Origin: DATGKK01 sp035294725
GTDB taxonomy: Bacteria > Actinomycetota > Acidimicrobiia > Acidimicrobiales > Bog-793
DNA length: 20,139 bases
Assembly (NCBI GenBank): GCA_035294725.1
Contig: DATGKK010000015.1
Coordinates: 1-20,139, forward strand
Direction of reading: 5' to 3'
Shown here: positions 1 to 8,477 of the stretch, in pieces
Layout of the letters: every line of letters begins with the position of its first letter
Numbering within the stretch: position 1 is the first letter of the stretch
The notes under the pieces: generated by a model
The model's database searches: none
What the model was told of the DNA's origin: nothing
The model's input: the letters and a program-made list of their open reading frames with translations, nothing else
Position numbers and translations under genes: made by a program

Positions 1-527
1 AGGTAGAGGCGCTCGGCGATCTGCCGGTTCGTGAGCCCTTCGGCGAGAAGGTCGAGGATCCGGCGCTCCTGCTCGGAGAGGCGAGCCAGCCGCTCGTCCT
101 GTTTCGGCCCGCTGCGGAGACGCTCGAGGACCCGGTCCGTCAGCGTGGGGTCGATCAGCGACTCACCCCGGCCGACCCGCTGCACGGCCGTCACGAGGTC
201 GGTGCCACGGATCTGCTTCAGCACGTAGCCCGAGGCACCGCCCATGATCGCGGCGAAGAGCGCCTCGTCGTCGGCGAAGGAGGTGAGCATGAGGCACCGC
301 AGCTCGGGCATCCGGCTGCGCAGCTCCCTGCAGACCTCGACACCGTCGCCGTCGGGCAGCCGCACGTCGAGCACCGCCACGTCGGGACGGACCGCCGGGA
401 CCCGCCGGATCGCCTCCTCGGCCGTGCCGGCCTCGCCCACGACCGTGATCTCCTCGGCCGCCTCGAGCAGGCCGCGCAGCCCGGCCCGCACGACCTCATG
501 GTCGTCGAGGAGGAACACCCTCAGCAT
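1..527 (-). CDS. DosR/DevR-like (NarL/FixJ family) response regulator, 3' end cut by window edge
   Basis: This is a two-component transcription regulator of the NarL/LuxR type. I translated 175 codons from ATG at 527. The receiver domain (about residues 1-118) begins MLRVFLLDDHEVV, with the acidic pair D8/D9, phospho-acceptor D54 in AVLDVRLPDG, T82 and K104. These are the same positions as in M. tuberculosis DosR (DevR), and the sequence around them is very similar. The LuxR-type helix-turn-helix begins near residue 145 (LSEQERRILDLLAEGLTNRQ) and is cut at the left edge, so the end of the DNA-binding domain is not visible. The start lies 10 nt after the stop of the cytochrome subunit with no clear ribosome site, so it is probably translated as the last visible gene of that operon. 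DosR-type regulators answer haem sensor kinases that detect oxygen, NO or CO; no kinase is in the window. Family sure; exact orthology to DosR is inferred. Confidence 0.93.
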   Translation of the reverse strand, partial: MLRVFLLDDHEVVRAGLRGLLEAAEEITVVGEAGTAEEAIRRVPAVRPDVAVLDVRLPDGDGVEVCRELRSRMPELRCLMLTSFADDEALFAAIMGGASGYVLKQIRGTDLVTAVQRVGRGESLIDPTLTDRVLERLRSGPKQDERLARLSEQERRILDLLAEGLTNRQIAERLY

Positions 528-537
528 CGCCGGAAGC

Positions 538-1482
538 TTACGAAGCCGCCCGGTAGTGCCGGCGCCAGATCAGGCGGTACACCCGCGTCCAGCGAGGGAT
601 CGACCGCAGGCCCGGGATGAAGGGCACGAGGGCCAGGATGACCGTGAGCGCCATCATGATCGCCCAGACCTCGATGTCACCGTTCGAGGAGTGGTTCATC
701 GGTGGCACCTGGTACCACATGGTGTACAGCCACAGCCACGCCTGTCCGGGGTAGCTGCCGGTCTCGTTCATCATCCCCCACTGCGAGCCGAGCAGGTTGC
801 GAGATTGCGCCACGTCCGCGAGGTAGGTGCCGTCTGCGATGAACAGGAGCGGCTTGGTGTAGTCGGTGCCGTAGAGCTGGGGGGTCCTCGTCAAAGCGCC
901 GTCCAACGCGCCGCTGCGGGCCATGCCGAGCAGCTGCGACATCATCGGCCCAACCGGGCCCGAGCTCCCCGCCGAGATGCGAAGCCGGCCGTCGGAGAAG
1001 GTCGCCGTCGCAGCGGCCTTCTCGTAGGAAGCCTCCCAGGTGGAGCGCTGTGAGGCAGGAGCGGACTCGAAACGGTGGACGAGTGCCCTCAGGCCCGGCT
1101 CAGGCAGGGTGAGCAGCGGGTCGATCACGAAGTCCTTCGCGGTGTCGATCGGGATGTGGACCCCGACGGCTCGCTCGAGCGAGATCGGACCGAGCCGCTG
1201 TCCCGCACCCGGGGTGCTGGTGTACGGCGGTCCATAGGTGGCCGTGGCGCTCGTGCCGTCGAGCTCTTTGATCGCGGTCTGGACGAAGTCGACCGGATCT
1301 GCTCTCGACCACGACTGGAGGGTGACGGCGTTGTCGTCCGGCGAGGAGAACACGACTGCGAGCAGCACGGCGAGGACGGCCACCACGACGAAGCAGACCG
1401 TCACCTCCTTGATGAGGTCGTAGCGGACGTAGGGCCCCTTCCACTCCGCGACGTCGCGGTCAGGGTTGAAGCGGCGGCTCAT
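538..1482 (-). CDS. Membrane protein partner of the cytochrome b (subunit IV position), function unknown
   Basis: A 314-aa protein from ATG at 1482, whose ATGA overlaps the stop of the cytochrome b gene, so the two are translationally coupled. The N-terminal cytoplasmic stretch (PYVRYDLIKE, residues 17-26) leads into a transmembrane helix at about 27-46. A soluble domain of about 200 residues (48-245) follows, then a hydrophobic, aromatic segment (248-260) and a C-terminal helix (270-290) with an arginine-rich tail. It stands where a cytochrome b6f-type complex would have subunit IV, and the WKGPYVRYDLIKE start is reminiscent of subunit IV-like proteins. However, I see no PEWY/PDWY quinol-site motif and no CXXCH haem c motif. 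It may be a structural or sensory subunit of the b-type cytochrome. A longer reading extending upstream to 1929 is only the antisense-frame shadow of the cytochrome b gene. Confidence 0.8.
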   Translation of the reverse strand: MSRRFNPDRDVAEWKGPYVRYDLIKEVTVCFVVVAVLAVLLAVVFSSPDDNAVTLQSWSRADPVDFVQTAIKELDGTSATATYGPPYTSTPGAGQRLGPISLERAVGVHIPIDTAKDFVIDPLLTLPEPGLRALVHRFESAPASQRSTWEASYEKAAATATFSDGRLRISAGSSGPVGPMMSQLLGMARSGALDGALTRTPQLYGTDYTKPLLFIADGTYLADVAQSRNLLGSQWGMMNETGSYPGQAWLWLYTMWYQVPPMNHSSNGDIEVWAIMMALTVILALVPFIPGLRSIPRWTRVYRLIWRRHYRAAS

Positions 1483-2186
1483 CGCCCGCTCTCCCCGGCG
1501 CCGGCCTCTCCGCCGGCCGAAGGTGGCGTGGCGAACGGCGGGACCACGCCGCGGCGCCGCACCAACAGGACGTGGATGCCGATGAGGACGGAGACCGCGA
1601 GGGGCAGGAGGACGATGTGCCACAGCAGCATCTGCCCGAAGTTGAGGACGTTCCAGAAGGCGCCGGCCCCCGTGGCGTTGATCCCGTCCTTGGCTTGGGT
1701 GCCGATCCACTCCGAGTCGAAGTTCTGCTGCGAGAGGTAGCCGGTGAACGCGGTCGCGATCGAGACCACGAAGGCGAGGACGCCCGTGAGCCACGTCGCA
1801 CGCCGGCGGCCCCGCCAGGCCGCCATGAAGAACTTCCCCCAGAGGTGGATGACCATGAAGAAGAAGAAGAGCTCCGTCCCCCACAGGTGGATGGAGTTGA
1901 CCAACAGGCCTGCGCGCGACACGTGCCACCAGTTGACTCCCTCGACGGCGAGCACAAGGCCCGAGAGCACGACGACGGCGAAGGCCGCCAGTGTGAGGGC
2001 GCCGAAGACGTAGACGAGCGAGGCGACGTAAGCCGGTTGGGTGTCGGGGAGGAGCTTCTCGGGCGGCAGGCTCTCGAGACCGCGGCGCCGCAACCAGCCG
2101 GTCCAGGTGGGCCTCATCGGCTCGCTCGGGCCATGAGGGGTCGAGTCGCTCCCCGGCGATCTAGGCGTCGTCGTAGAGGTGCTCAC
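1479..2186 (-). CDS. Cytochrome b N-terminal (b6-type) di-haem membrane protein
   Basis: A 235-aa four-helix cytochrome b. From GTG at 2186, helices lie at about 52-82, 93-121, 131-151 and 180-208. Helix 2 carries H100 and H114 (14 apart) and helix 4 carries H190 and H205 (15 apart). These are the four axial ligands expected for two b haems, and the 15-residue spacing in the last helix is the b6 (b6f) pattern rather than the 14 of mitochondrial-type cytochrome b. The length matches cytochrome b6, with no fused C-terminal helices. The b6 cysteine that binds haem c(i) is not visible, because there is no Cys near the N-terminus. The start is supported by GGAGG 7 nt upstream and by the GTGA overlap with the preceding small gene. 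It probably moves electrons to or from the membrane quinone pool. No Rieske or cytochrome c gene is in the window, so the partner is unknown. Confidence 0.9.
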   Translation of the reverse strand: MSTSTTTPRSPGSDSTPHGPSEPMRPTWTGWLRRRGLESLPPEKLLPDTQPAYVASLVYVFGALTLAAFAVVVLSGLVLAVEGVNWWHVSRAGLLVNSIHLWGTELFFFFMVIHLWGKFFMAAWRGRRRATWLTGVLAFVVSIATAFTGYLSQQNFDSEWIGTQAKDGINATGAGAFWNVLNFGQMLLWHIVLLPLAVSVLIGIHVLLVRRRGVVPPFATPPSAGGEAGAGESGR

Positions 2187-2347
2187 TTGCGACCTCCGTG
2201 CGGGATCGGGAGGAGCAGTGCGAGAACGAACACGATGACCATGAGGGCGATCACGATCAGGTTCGCGACGGAGATCTCGATCCACCCGAAGTGGACGTAG
2301 TGGCCCGGGTGGTTCAAGTTCACCAAGGCTGCGATGACGTCGCTCAC
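2183..2347 (-). CDS. 54-aa single-span membrane peptide, first gene of the cytochrome b operon
   Basis: A short gene of 55 codons from GTG at 2347, preceded by a good ribosome site (GAAGGGAG, about 5 nt before the start). Residues 1-24 are a polar stretch with three histidines (NHPGHYVHF). A single strongly hydrophobic helix follows at about 25-47, then a short basic tail (PHGGRK). Its TGA overlaps the GTG of the cytochrome b gene, so it is coupled to it. The position and topology suggest a small accessory subunit of the cytochrome complex, comparable in size to the small subunits of b6f or cbb3 complexes. The histidines could in principle bind metal or haem. No family could be named with confidence. 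A much longer open frame extends upstream to 2812 but lacks coding character there. Confidence 0.72.
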   Translation of the reverse strand: MSDVIAALVNLNHPGHYVHFGWIEISVANLIVIALMVIVFVLALLLPIPHGGRK

Positions 2348-2750
2348 GGCTCTCCCTTCGTCGGGTTCCACCTCAGAGTGACCCGCAGGGCCGCAAGACG
2401 GATAGGGCCGAAGGTCCCGACCGCACGGTCGCAAGGACCCGACGCGGCGGGCCTCCGAGGGGTCACCACGGACCGGCGAACAGCGCTGCGGGAGCCCGGG
2501 CCGCCTACCCACAGGGCCAATGGCGCCTCCGTCGGGCGACTGCTGCGCGGGTCGGGTCGAGTCTCGCACGGCGCCGACGAGGCGCGACGAAGCGGGGCTG
2601 GCAGCGCCGATCGGCGCCGAGTGCGGTTCGGCGGAGCCGGCCCCGACACCACTTTCGGGCGACCCGGTTCTAACCTCTCGCACGCATCGGGCGCGACGGC
2701 GGAAGCTGCGTCCGGTGCTCAGTCCTCCTGTGGAACGAGGAGCTCGCCTG
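2348..2750. other. Divergent intergenic region between cytochrome operon and yfhO-like gene
   Basis: About 400 bp without a convincing gene. Open frames run through it on both strands, but their translations are arginine- and proline-rich with no recognisable domain. It holds the candidate DosR-type sites (2405-2443) and, on the plus strand, a possible -10 box TAACCT at 2671-2676 for the membrane-protein gene. No terminator or RNA structure was recognised. Confidence 0.5.
2405..2443. promoter_or_regulatory. Candidate DosR-type binding sites upstream of the cytochrome operon
   Basis: Positions 2405-2418 read GGGCCGAAGGTCCC. On the minus strand this is GGGACCTTCGGCCC, close to the palindromic core of the DosR box (GGGACTWWAGTCCC). 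A second partial copy follows: AAGGTCCCGAC at 2411-2421 is repeated as AAGGACCCGAC at 2433-2443, exactly 22 bp (two helical turns) apart. The sites lie 58-96 bp upstream of the first gene of an operon that contains a DosR-like regulator, as expected for autoregulation. They could also act on the divergent gene. The region is very GC-rich, so chance similarity is possible. Confidence 0.4.
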
Positions 2751-5228
2751 GTGGAACGCGCTGTCGATGCGGAGAGAGGCATCGAGCCGGAGCCGTCGGC
2801 GCCCGGCACCACCGGACCGGGCTACCTCGTCGGCCGGGGCCGGGGCTGGCTGGCGCTGATCCAGCCCGCCGGGAGCGGGGCCGTAGGCCACCGTGAACCC
2901 AGGCCCCTGGTCGCTCGGTGGCGCCGAGCCTTCGGACCCCTCGTGGTGGTGCTCACGGTCGTGTGTGCCAACGCCCCGGTCCTGCTCGGGATCGTTCGGC
3001 CAAGCCCGATCGGAGCGACCGACTCGGCGAGCCTCCATCTCGTCCACGGCTACCTCCCCGGCATCTCCTACCTCGATCCGAGCGTCGGCTGGATCTTCGC
3101 CCCCCTCGCGCACCTCTCGGCGATGGACTGGATCCACGGCGTCGTGCCCTGGTGGAACCCCTACGAGGGCCTCGGCGCGCCGCTTGCCGCCGGCATGCAG
3201 TCGGCCTCCCTGTTCCCGCCCGTGCTGTTGCTCCTGCTGCCCAACGGGATCGTCTGGTTCCATGTTGCGCTCGAGCTGGCCGCAGGGCTGGCGACCTGGC
3301 TCCTTGTGCGCGAGCTCGGCTTCGGGCGGGGCGTCGCCACCGCGGGGGGAGTGCTCTGGGCACTCAACGGCACGTTCGCCTGGTTCGCGCACGCGCCGAG
3401 CGATCCGCTCCCATTCCTGCCGCTCATGCTGCTCGGAGTGGAGCGGCTGTGGCGGCGGCAAAGGGTCGACCTCGGCGGCTGGCTCGCCATCGCGTTCGGC
3501 CTCGCCCTCTCGGTCTACGGCGGCTTCCCCGAGACGGCCTACTTCTCCGGCCTCCTCGTGGCCGTGTGGTTCGGGTTCCGACTGCTCCGCCGGCCCCGAC
3601 GGCACCGGCTCTCCTACCTCGCAGCCGCCGCCACGGCCGGGGTGACCGGGCTGCTGCTGGCAGCGCCCCTCCTCGTTCCCGTCGCCGAGTACCTCCCCTA
3701 TGCCGACATCGGGCGCCACGCCGGTCAGATCGGCGTGCAACCTTTCGTCGGCTCGGCCATCCAGATGATCGGCATCCCCTACCTCTACGGATCGATCGCA
3801 GCCTTCAACTGGGCTGACCGCTCCCATGCCCTCACCTACTTCTGGGGCTCGGCGAGCGGCGGGTACCTCACGTCGTCGGTGATCCTGCTCGCGCTGATCG
3901 GCGCGATCGCCGGGCGCTCCCAGGTGGGGCTCCGCCGTCTCCTTGGTGTGTTCGGCCTGCTTGCACTTGCCTGGCAGCTCGCCGTCCCTCCCTTCGCCCC
4001 GTTCTTCCAGGCAGTCGTCCCGTTCGCGAGCACGGCGAACGCCTTCCGCTATCTCTCTCCAGCCTGGGAGATGGCGGCCGTGCTGCTCGCATGCGCCGGG
4101 CTCGACGCCATCGCCCACGGGAGCCCGCGGCTCAGATGGGCCGCCATCAGCGGCGGGCTCGTGACCTTGGCCTGGATCGGCGTCGAGGTCCGCCTCGCCT
4201 GGCCGACGATCGAGACCATCTACCGCAGGTCTCCTGCCTACCGCCCCTATCCCGTCGGCACGATCGCCTGGGCGGTGGGCATGGTGGTCGTGCTCGTCGT
4301 CGTGGTCCTCGTCGCCGCGGCCGGCAAGCGGTCCCGCTCGAAGCGGGCCCGGATCGGAGCGGTCGCAGCCGGAGCCGCCACTCTCCTTGCCGGGGTGCTC
4401 GTCGTCACCGACGCGGCAGCGATGTTCGTGCTCCCGGAGCTCTCGGCCCCACGCCAGGCCCCGATCGACCAGGGCCCCGTCAGCTATCTGCGGCGGCACC
4501 TCGGCAACGAGCGCTTCTTCTCCATGTGGGCCTACCACGCCGAGGCAGGCTCGTACTTCGAGCTCGCCTCGCTCAACAGCAACACGATGCCGGTCCCCGA
4601 GCAGTGGGCTCGCTACGTGGACCGCTACCTGTCGCACGGGGCGGACGCCCTGACCTTCGACGGGACGAGAGTCCCGCCCGGCGCCCCATCGGCGAAACAG
4701 GAGCTCCGGCGCAACCTCTCGCGCTACGAGGCTGCCGGGGTGCGCTACGTGCTGACGCTGCGGAGCAACAAGGTCTTCGGACGGGCACTGCGCGGTGACC
4801 GCTACCTGGGCGGTGTCCGGCGCGTCTACGAGGACCGGCGCTTCGTGCTCTACGCTCTGCCACGCGCCCGGCCGTTCTTCAGCACGGCATCCTGGCCGCG
4901 GGCGCCCCCCTGCCGGCTGCAAGTTCGCGGGATCTCCGCCGTCGTCGCCCGCTGCGAGCACCCGGCGACTCTCGTGCGCAACGAGCTCGACCTGCCGGGC
5001 TGGACCGCCACGGTCAACGGGGCTCCGTCTCGCCTCCTCCGCCTCGACGGCGGCGTCACCGGGATCAGGCTGCCCGCCGGCACCTCCGTGGTGGTCTTCT
5101 CCTACCTGCCACCGGGCTTCGCCCCTGCCATGGCGCTCTTCGCTCTCGGCTGCCTCGCGGTAGTCGGGATGTTGCTGCGCAGGCAGGTCTCCCGGCTCGC
5201 CGCCGCGACGAGGCGGCGCTTCAGCTGA
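2751..5228 (+). CDS. YfhO-like polytopic membrane protein (GT-C-like fold)
   Basis: A large membrane protein of 825 aa from GTG at 2751; AGGAG at 2738-2742 is 8 nt before this start. Other in-frame GTG codons at 2715 and 2730 are possible, so the first 40 residues are uncertain. After a cytoplasmic stretch rich in Arg there is a first helix (PLVVVLTVVCANAPVLLG), a loop with PWWNPYEGLGAPLAAGMQS, and about ten further hydrophobic helices. A soluble extracytoplasmic domain follows (roughly nucleotides 4450-5080), then a last helix. The PWWNP...G.P......S.FPP motif after the first helix and the C-terminal ELDLPGWTATVNG stretch, next to a beta-rich domain and final helix, are typical of the YfhO family (PF09586). 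Members are thought to modify cell-envelope glycopolymers in the manner of GT-C glycosyltransferases. The exact substrate is unknown and no cell-wall gene neighbours support a particular one. Confidence 0.82.
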   Translation: MERAVDAERGIEPEPSAPGTTGPGYLVGRGRGWLALIQPAGSGAVGHREPRPLVARWRRAFGPLVVVLTVVCANAPVLLGIVRPSPIGATDSASLHLVHGYLPGISYLDPSVGWIFAPLAHLSAMDWIHGVVPWWNPYEGLGAPLAAGMQSASLFPPVLLLLLPNGIVWFHVALELAAGLATWLLVRELGFGRGVATAGGVLWALNGTFAWFAHAPSDPLPFLPLMLLGVERLWRRQRVDLGGWLAIAFGLALSVYGGFPETAYFSGLLVAVWFGFRLLRRPRRHRLSYLAAAATAGVTGLLLAAPLLVPVAEYLPYADIGRHAGQIGVQPFVGSAIQMIGIPYLYGSIAAFNWADRSHALTYFWGSASGGYLTSSVILLALIGAIAGRSQVGLRRLLGVFGLLALAWQLAVPPFAPFFQAVVPFASTANAFRYLSPAWEMAAVLLACAGLDAIAHGSPRLRWAAISGGLVTLAWIGVEVRLAWPTIETIYRRSPAYRPYPVGTIAWAVGMVVVLVVVVLVAAAGKRSRSKRARIGAVAAGAATLLAGVLVVTDAAAMFVLPELSAPRQAPIDQGPVSYLRRHLGNERFFSMWAYHAEAGSYFELASLNSNTMPVPEQWARYVDRYLSHGADALTFDGTRVPPGAPSAKQELRRNLSRYEAAGVRYVLTLRSNKVFGRALRGDRYLGGVRRVYEDRRFVLYALPRARPFFSTASWPRAPPCRLQVRGISAVVARCEHPATLVRNELDLPGWTATVNGAPSRLLRLDGGVTGIRLPAGTSVVVFSYLPPGFAPAMALFALGCLAVVGMLLRRQVSRLAAATRRRFS

Positions 5229-5307
5229 TCCAGAGGAGGACAACGGCGGCCCGGCCGGTGCCAGAGGGGCTACCTCGGACTCGACGAGGAAAGGCGGGTC
5301 GGGAGGG

Positions 5308-5380
5308 AGCCTGGGAGGAGAATCGAACTCCTGACCTACGCATTACGAGTGCGTTGCTCTGCCGACTGAGCTACCCAGGC
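5308..5380 (-). tRNA. tRNA-Thr (anticodon CGT)
   Basis: Reading the minus strand, the acceptor arms GCCTGGG/CCCAGGC pair perfectly (7 bp). The D arm is GCTC/GAGC, the anticodon arm ACGCA/TGCGT has loop CTCGTAA (anticodon CGT, reads ACG), and the T arm AGGAG/CTCCT has loop TTCGATT. The discriminator is T and no CCA is encoded. The gene lies alone between two convergent-looking borders, 79 bp after the yfhO-like gene. Confidence 0.96.
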
Positions 5381-5470
5381 ACGGCTGGTCGGAGCGGAAG
5401 GACGCGCCGAGGTGCCGCCGTCGGAGGAGTCTAGACAGCGTCCACGGGGTGCTCAGGCGAGGCCCTTCGC

Positions 5471-5483
5471 TATCCTCCGCCCG
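5471..5483 (+). promoter_or_regulatory. Likely leaderless promoter -10 box of the beta-galactosidase gene
   Basis: TATCCT at 5471-5476 lies exactly 7 nt before the ATG at 5484, the spacing at which transcription would begin at the start codon. No Shine-Dalgarno sequence precedes this ATG. The same hexamer and spacing recur before pheA. No good -35 box was seen. Confidence 0.45.
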
Positions 5484-8477
5484 ATGACCACGGGGGCGCC
5501 GCCGACCGGCCCGGCACCGGGCTCGGCATGGCGCTCGGGCGAGATCGTTTGCCCGGCGACCCGACCCCTCGACGACTTCGGACCCGGCTCCTGGCGACGC
5601 CCGGAGCTCACGTCGTTCGGCCGGCTGCCGAGTGCCGCGTACCTCGAGCGGCCCGGTAGGGCCAACGAGCTCTCCCTCGACGGCAATTGGTCGTTCCGCC
5701 TGTTCGACCGGCCCGAGCAGGTCGCACGCGAGGACCTGTCCGGCGGCGCGGCGAGCGGCTGGTCGCTCATCGAGGTGCCGGGCTGCTGGACCATGCAGGG
5801 CTACGACCGGCCGCAGTACACGAACGTCCAGATGCCCTTCGCGGGCCCGCCGCCCAGGGTCCCGGAGAGCAACCCGACCGGCGTCTACCGCCGGGCTCTG
5901 GCCGTCCCGCCGGAGTGGGGAGGCCAGCGCATCGTCCTTCACGTCGCAGGTGCCGAGTCCGTCCTCTACGTCCACCTGGACGGTCGCCCGGTCGGGATGG
6001 GCAAGGACTCCCGGCTCCCCCAGGAGTTCGACCTCACGGGGCTCGTCGAGCCGGGGCGTCCCGTGGAGCTCGCTCTCACGGTGGTCCGCTGGTCGGACGC
6101 CACCTACCTCGAGGACCAGGACTACTGGTACCACGCCGGGCTTCACCGGAGCGTGTTCTGCTACGCCACGCCACCCGTCCACCTCGCCGACCTCCATGCC
6201 GTGGCGGACTGGGACCCGGAGAGCGGGGCCGGCCGGCTCGAGGTCGCAGCACGGACCGAGCTCTCGCGTGAGGGCGACCGAGCGCCGAAGGGCTGGACGG
6301 TGAGGGCCGAGATCGGCGGCGAGCGGGTCGAGGAGGCAGCCCGTTTCGAGCACGAGGACAACTGGGTCGTGAACATGGGCGGCTTCGAAGGCAGGGGTGC
6401 CCGCCTCCACCTCGTGCTCCCCGGGGCAGCTCCCTGGTCGGCCGAACAGCCGAACCTCTACCCGCTCAGGGTCTCGCTGCTCGACGACTCGGGCGCCCTC
6501 GTCGACGAGACGGCGATCGAGGTCGGGTTCCGAAGGGTCGAGATCACAGGCGGCGAGCTCCGGGTGAACGGACGGCCGATCCTCGTGAAAGGGGTCAACC
6601 GGCACGATCACGACATGCGCCGGGGCCGGGCGGTGACGGCGTCGTCGATCGAGCAGGACATCGTGCTCATGAAGCAGCACAACCTGAACGCCCTGCGGAC
6701 CTCGCACTACCCGAACGACCGAGTGCTGTACGACCTGTGCGACCGGCTCGGCATGTACGTCATCGACGAGGCGAACGTCGAGACGCATGCCTACCTCCGC
6801 AGCCTCACGAAACGCCCCGAGTGGGAGGGTGCCGTCATCGAGCGGGTCGCCCGGATGGCGCAACGCGACAAGAACCATCCGTCGGTCATCATGTGGTCGC
6901 TCGGCAACGAGAGCGGCGTGGGCCCGGTGCACCGGGCGGCGGCCGAGTGGGTCCGGGCCTACGACGGCACACGACCCGTCCACTACGAGGGCGGGATCTC
7001 CGAGGACACGATCGCGGCTCAAGCTCGCGGGGAGGTCGTCGACCTGCCCGAGATCCTCGCCCGGGCACGGCCGGAGACCGACGTCGTCGCCCCGATGTAC
7101 CCGCCGGTCGACGCGCTCGTCGCCTGGGCCGAGCGCCAGGGAGAGGGTCCGGCTGCAGGCCGGCCGCTCGTGATGTGCGAGTACTGCCACGCCATGGGCA
7201 ACTCCTGCGGCGGCCTCGCCGACTACTGGTCCGCCATTCGCCGGCACCACCGCCTGCAAGGGGGGTTCGTTTGGGATTGGGCCGACCAGGCGCTCGTGCA
7301 GCGCCTTCCCGATGGCTCCGAGCGCCTCGCGTACGGCGGTGACTTCGGAGACGTTCCGAACGACGGCGCCTTTTGCATGAACGGCCTCGTCGCGGCGGAC
7401 CGGACGCCGCACCCTTCGCTGTTCGAGCTGAAGAAGGTGCTCCAGCCGCTCCACGTCGCTCTCGTCACAGCCGGCGCCCTGCCGCCTCGCCTGCGGGTCT
7501 TCAACGAGCAGTCGTTCTCTGGTACCTCGTGGCTGGCGGCCGACTGGGAGCTCGAGGTCGACGGCGAGGGCGTGGGAGCATTCCCCCTCGCTCTGCCGGA
7601 GGTCCGGCCCGGCGACACCGTGGAGCTCGAGGTCCCAGTCGAGTTGGGCGACGTGGACGCGGCGGCGCGCCTCGACCTCACGGTCACCTTCCGGGTCGCC
7701 CGGGACCTTCCCTGGGCGGGCGCGGGGCACGTCGTGGCGTGGGACCAGCTGACGTTGCGCCGACCGCAGGGCGTGACGCGCCTTCCCTCCGCCGCCGCCC
7801 GCGGCCGCCCTGGTCCCCGCAGCCTCGCCGAGCTGGAGCCCGTGCTCTCGCTGTGGCGCGCCCCGATCGACAATGAGGTCTTCGGCCCGCGCCATGCCGC
7901 GCGCTGGGAGGCGCTCGGTCTCCCGGAGCGGGCGGGCACCGTCCCGTTCGAGACGACCGTCAAGGCCGACGGGGCGGCCGCAAGGGTCGAGCACCGGGTC
8001 GTGCTCCCCGCCGAGCTCGACGACCTCGCACGGGTCGGGGTCCGCCTGCACATCGGCGTGGGCGTCGAGGTCGTCGAGTGGCTCGGCATCGGTCCTCACG
8101 AGTGCTACAGCGACCGGCGGGCGAGCGGCAGGTTCGGTCGTTATCGCACCCGAGTCGACGACTGGACGGTCCCCTATGTCCGTCCCCAGGCGAGCGGCAA
8201 CCGGATCGGGGTGAGGTGGCTCCGGTTGCTCGACGCGGAGGGGCACCCGCTCCTCGCCATCGACGAGCTGGACGACCTGCAGGTGACGGTGGGACGTCAC
8301 ACCGACGAGGAGATCGCCCGGGCGCGACATCTCGACGAGCTGCCCCCGAGCGACGACTGCTACCTCTGGATCGACGCCCGCCACCGTGGGGTCGGCTCGG
8401 GTGCCTGCGGCCCTGACGTCGCAGCCGAGCACCGCATCCGTCCGGGTGAGCACCGCTGGGGCTACCGCCTGGACTGA
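5484..8477 (+). CDS. lacZ: Beta-galactosidase, LacZ type, glycoside hydrolase family 2
   Basis: This 997-aa protein hydrolyses terminal beta-D-galactosides; its length is close to E. coli LacZ (1023 aa). In order it shows the GH2 sugar-binding domain (about 25-230, with the LDGNWSF motif), the immunoglobulin-like domain, and the TIM barrel (about 350-640). The small-chain C-terminal beta domain (about 720-997) follows. The acid/base Glu is E476 in MWSLGNESG and the nucleophile is E566 in MCEYCHAMGNS; RTSHYPND and VIDEANVETH are also intact. ATG at 5484 is chosen because the GH2 domain starts soon after and a TATCCT box sits 7 nt upstream. An in-frame extension to 5412 adds only 24 arginine-rich residues. 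No transporter or sugar regulator is nearby, so its natural substrate and control are open. No signal peptide is seen, so it is probably cytoplasmic. Confidence 0.95.
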   Translation: MTTGAPPTGPAPGSAWRSGEIVCPATRPLDDFGPGSWRRPELTSFGRLPSAAYLERPGRANELSLDGNWSFRLFDRPEQVAREDLSGGAASGWSLIEVPGCWTMQGYDRPQYTNVQMPFAGPPPRVPESNPTGVYRRALAVPPEWGGQRIVLHVAGAESVLYVHLDGRPVGMGKDSRLPQEFDLTGLVEPGRPVELALTVVRWSDATYLEDQDYWYHAGLHRSVFCYATPPVHLADLHAVADWDPESGAGRLEVAARTELSREGDRAPKGWTVRAEIGGERVEEAARFEHEDNWVVNMGGFEGRGARLHLVLPGAAPWSAEQPNLYPLRVSLLDDSGALVDETAIEVGFRRVEITGGELRVNGRPILVKGVNRHDHDMRRGRAVTASSIEQDIVLMKQHNLNALRTSHYPNDRVLYDLCDRLGMYVIDEANVETHAYLRSLTKRPEWEGAVIERVARMAQRDKNHPSVIMWSLGNESGVGPVHRAAAEWVRAYDGTRPVHYEGGISEDTIAAQARGEVVDLPEILARARPETDVVAPMYPPVDALVAWAERQGEGPAAGRPLVMCEYCHAMGNSCGGLADYWSAIRRHHRLQGGFVWDWADQALVQRLPDGSERLAYGGDFGDVPNDGAFCMNGLVAADRTPHPSLFELKKVLQPLHVALVTAGALPPRLRVFNEQSFSGTSWLAADWELEVDGEGVGAFPLALPEVRPGDTVELEVPVELGDVDAAARLDLTVTFRVARDLPWAGAGHVVAWDQLTLRRPQGVTRLPSAAARGRPGPRSLAELEPVLSLWRAPIDNEVFGPRHAARWEALGLPERAGTVPFETTVKADGAAARVEHRVVLPAELDDLARVGVRLHIGVGVEVVEWLGIGPHECYSDRRASGRFGRYRTRVDDWTVPYVRPQASGNRIGVRWLRLLDAEGHPLLAIDELDDLQVTVGRHTDEEIARARHLDELPPSDDCYLWIDARHRGVGSGACGPDVAAEHRIRPGEHRWGYRLD

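Noticed and set aside
2670..5243. An 857-codon minus-strand open frame opposite the yfhO-like gene
   Set aside because: Charged, low-complexity antisense translation (many Glu/Arg/Gly) with no helices or motifs; GC-rich DNA produces such frames.
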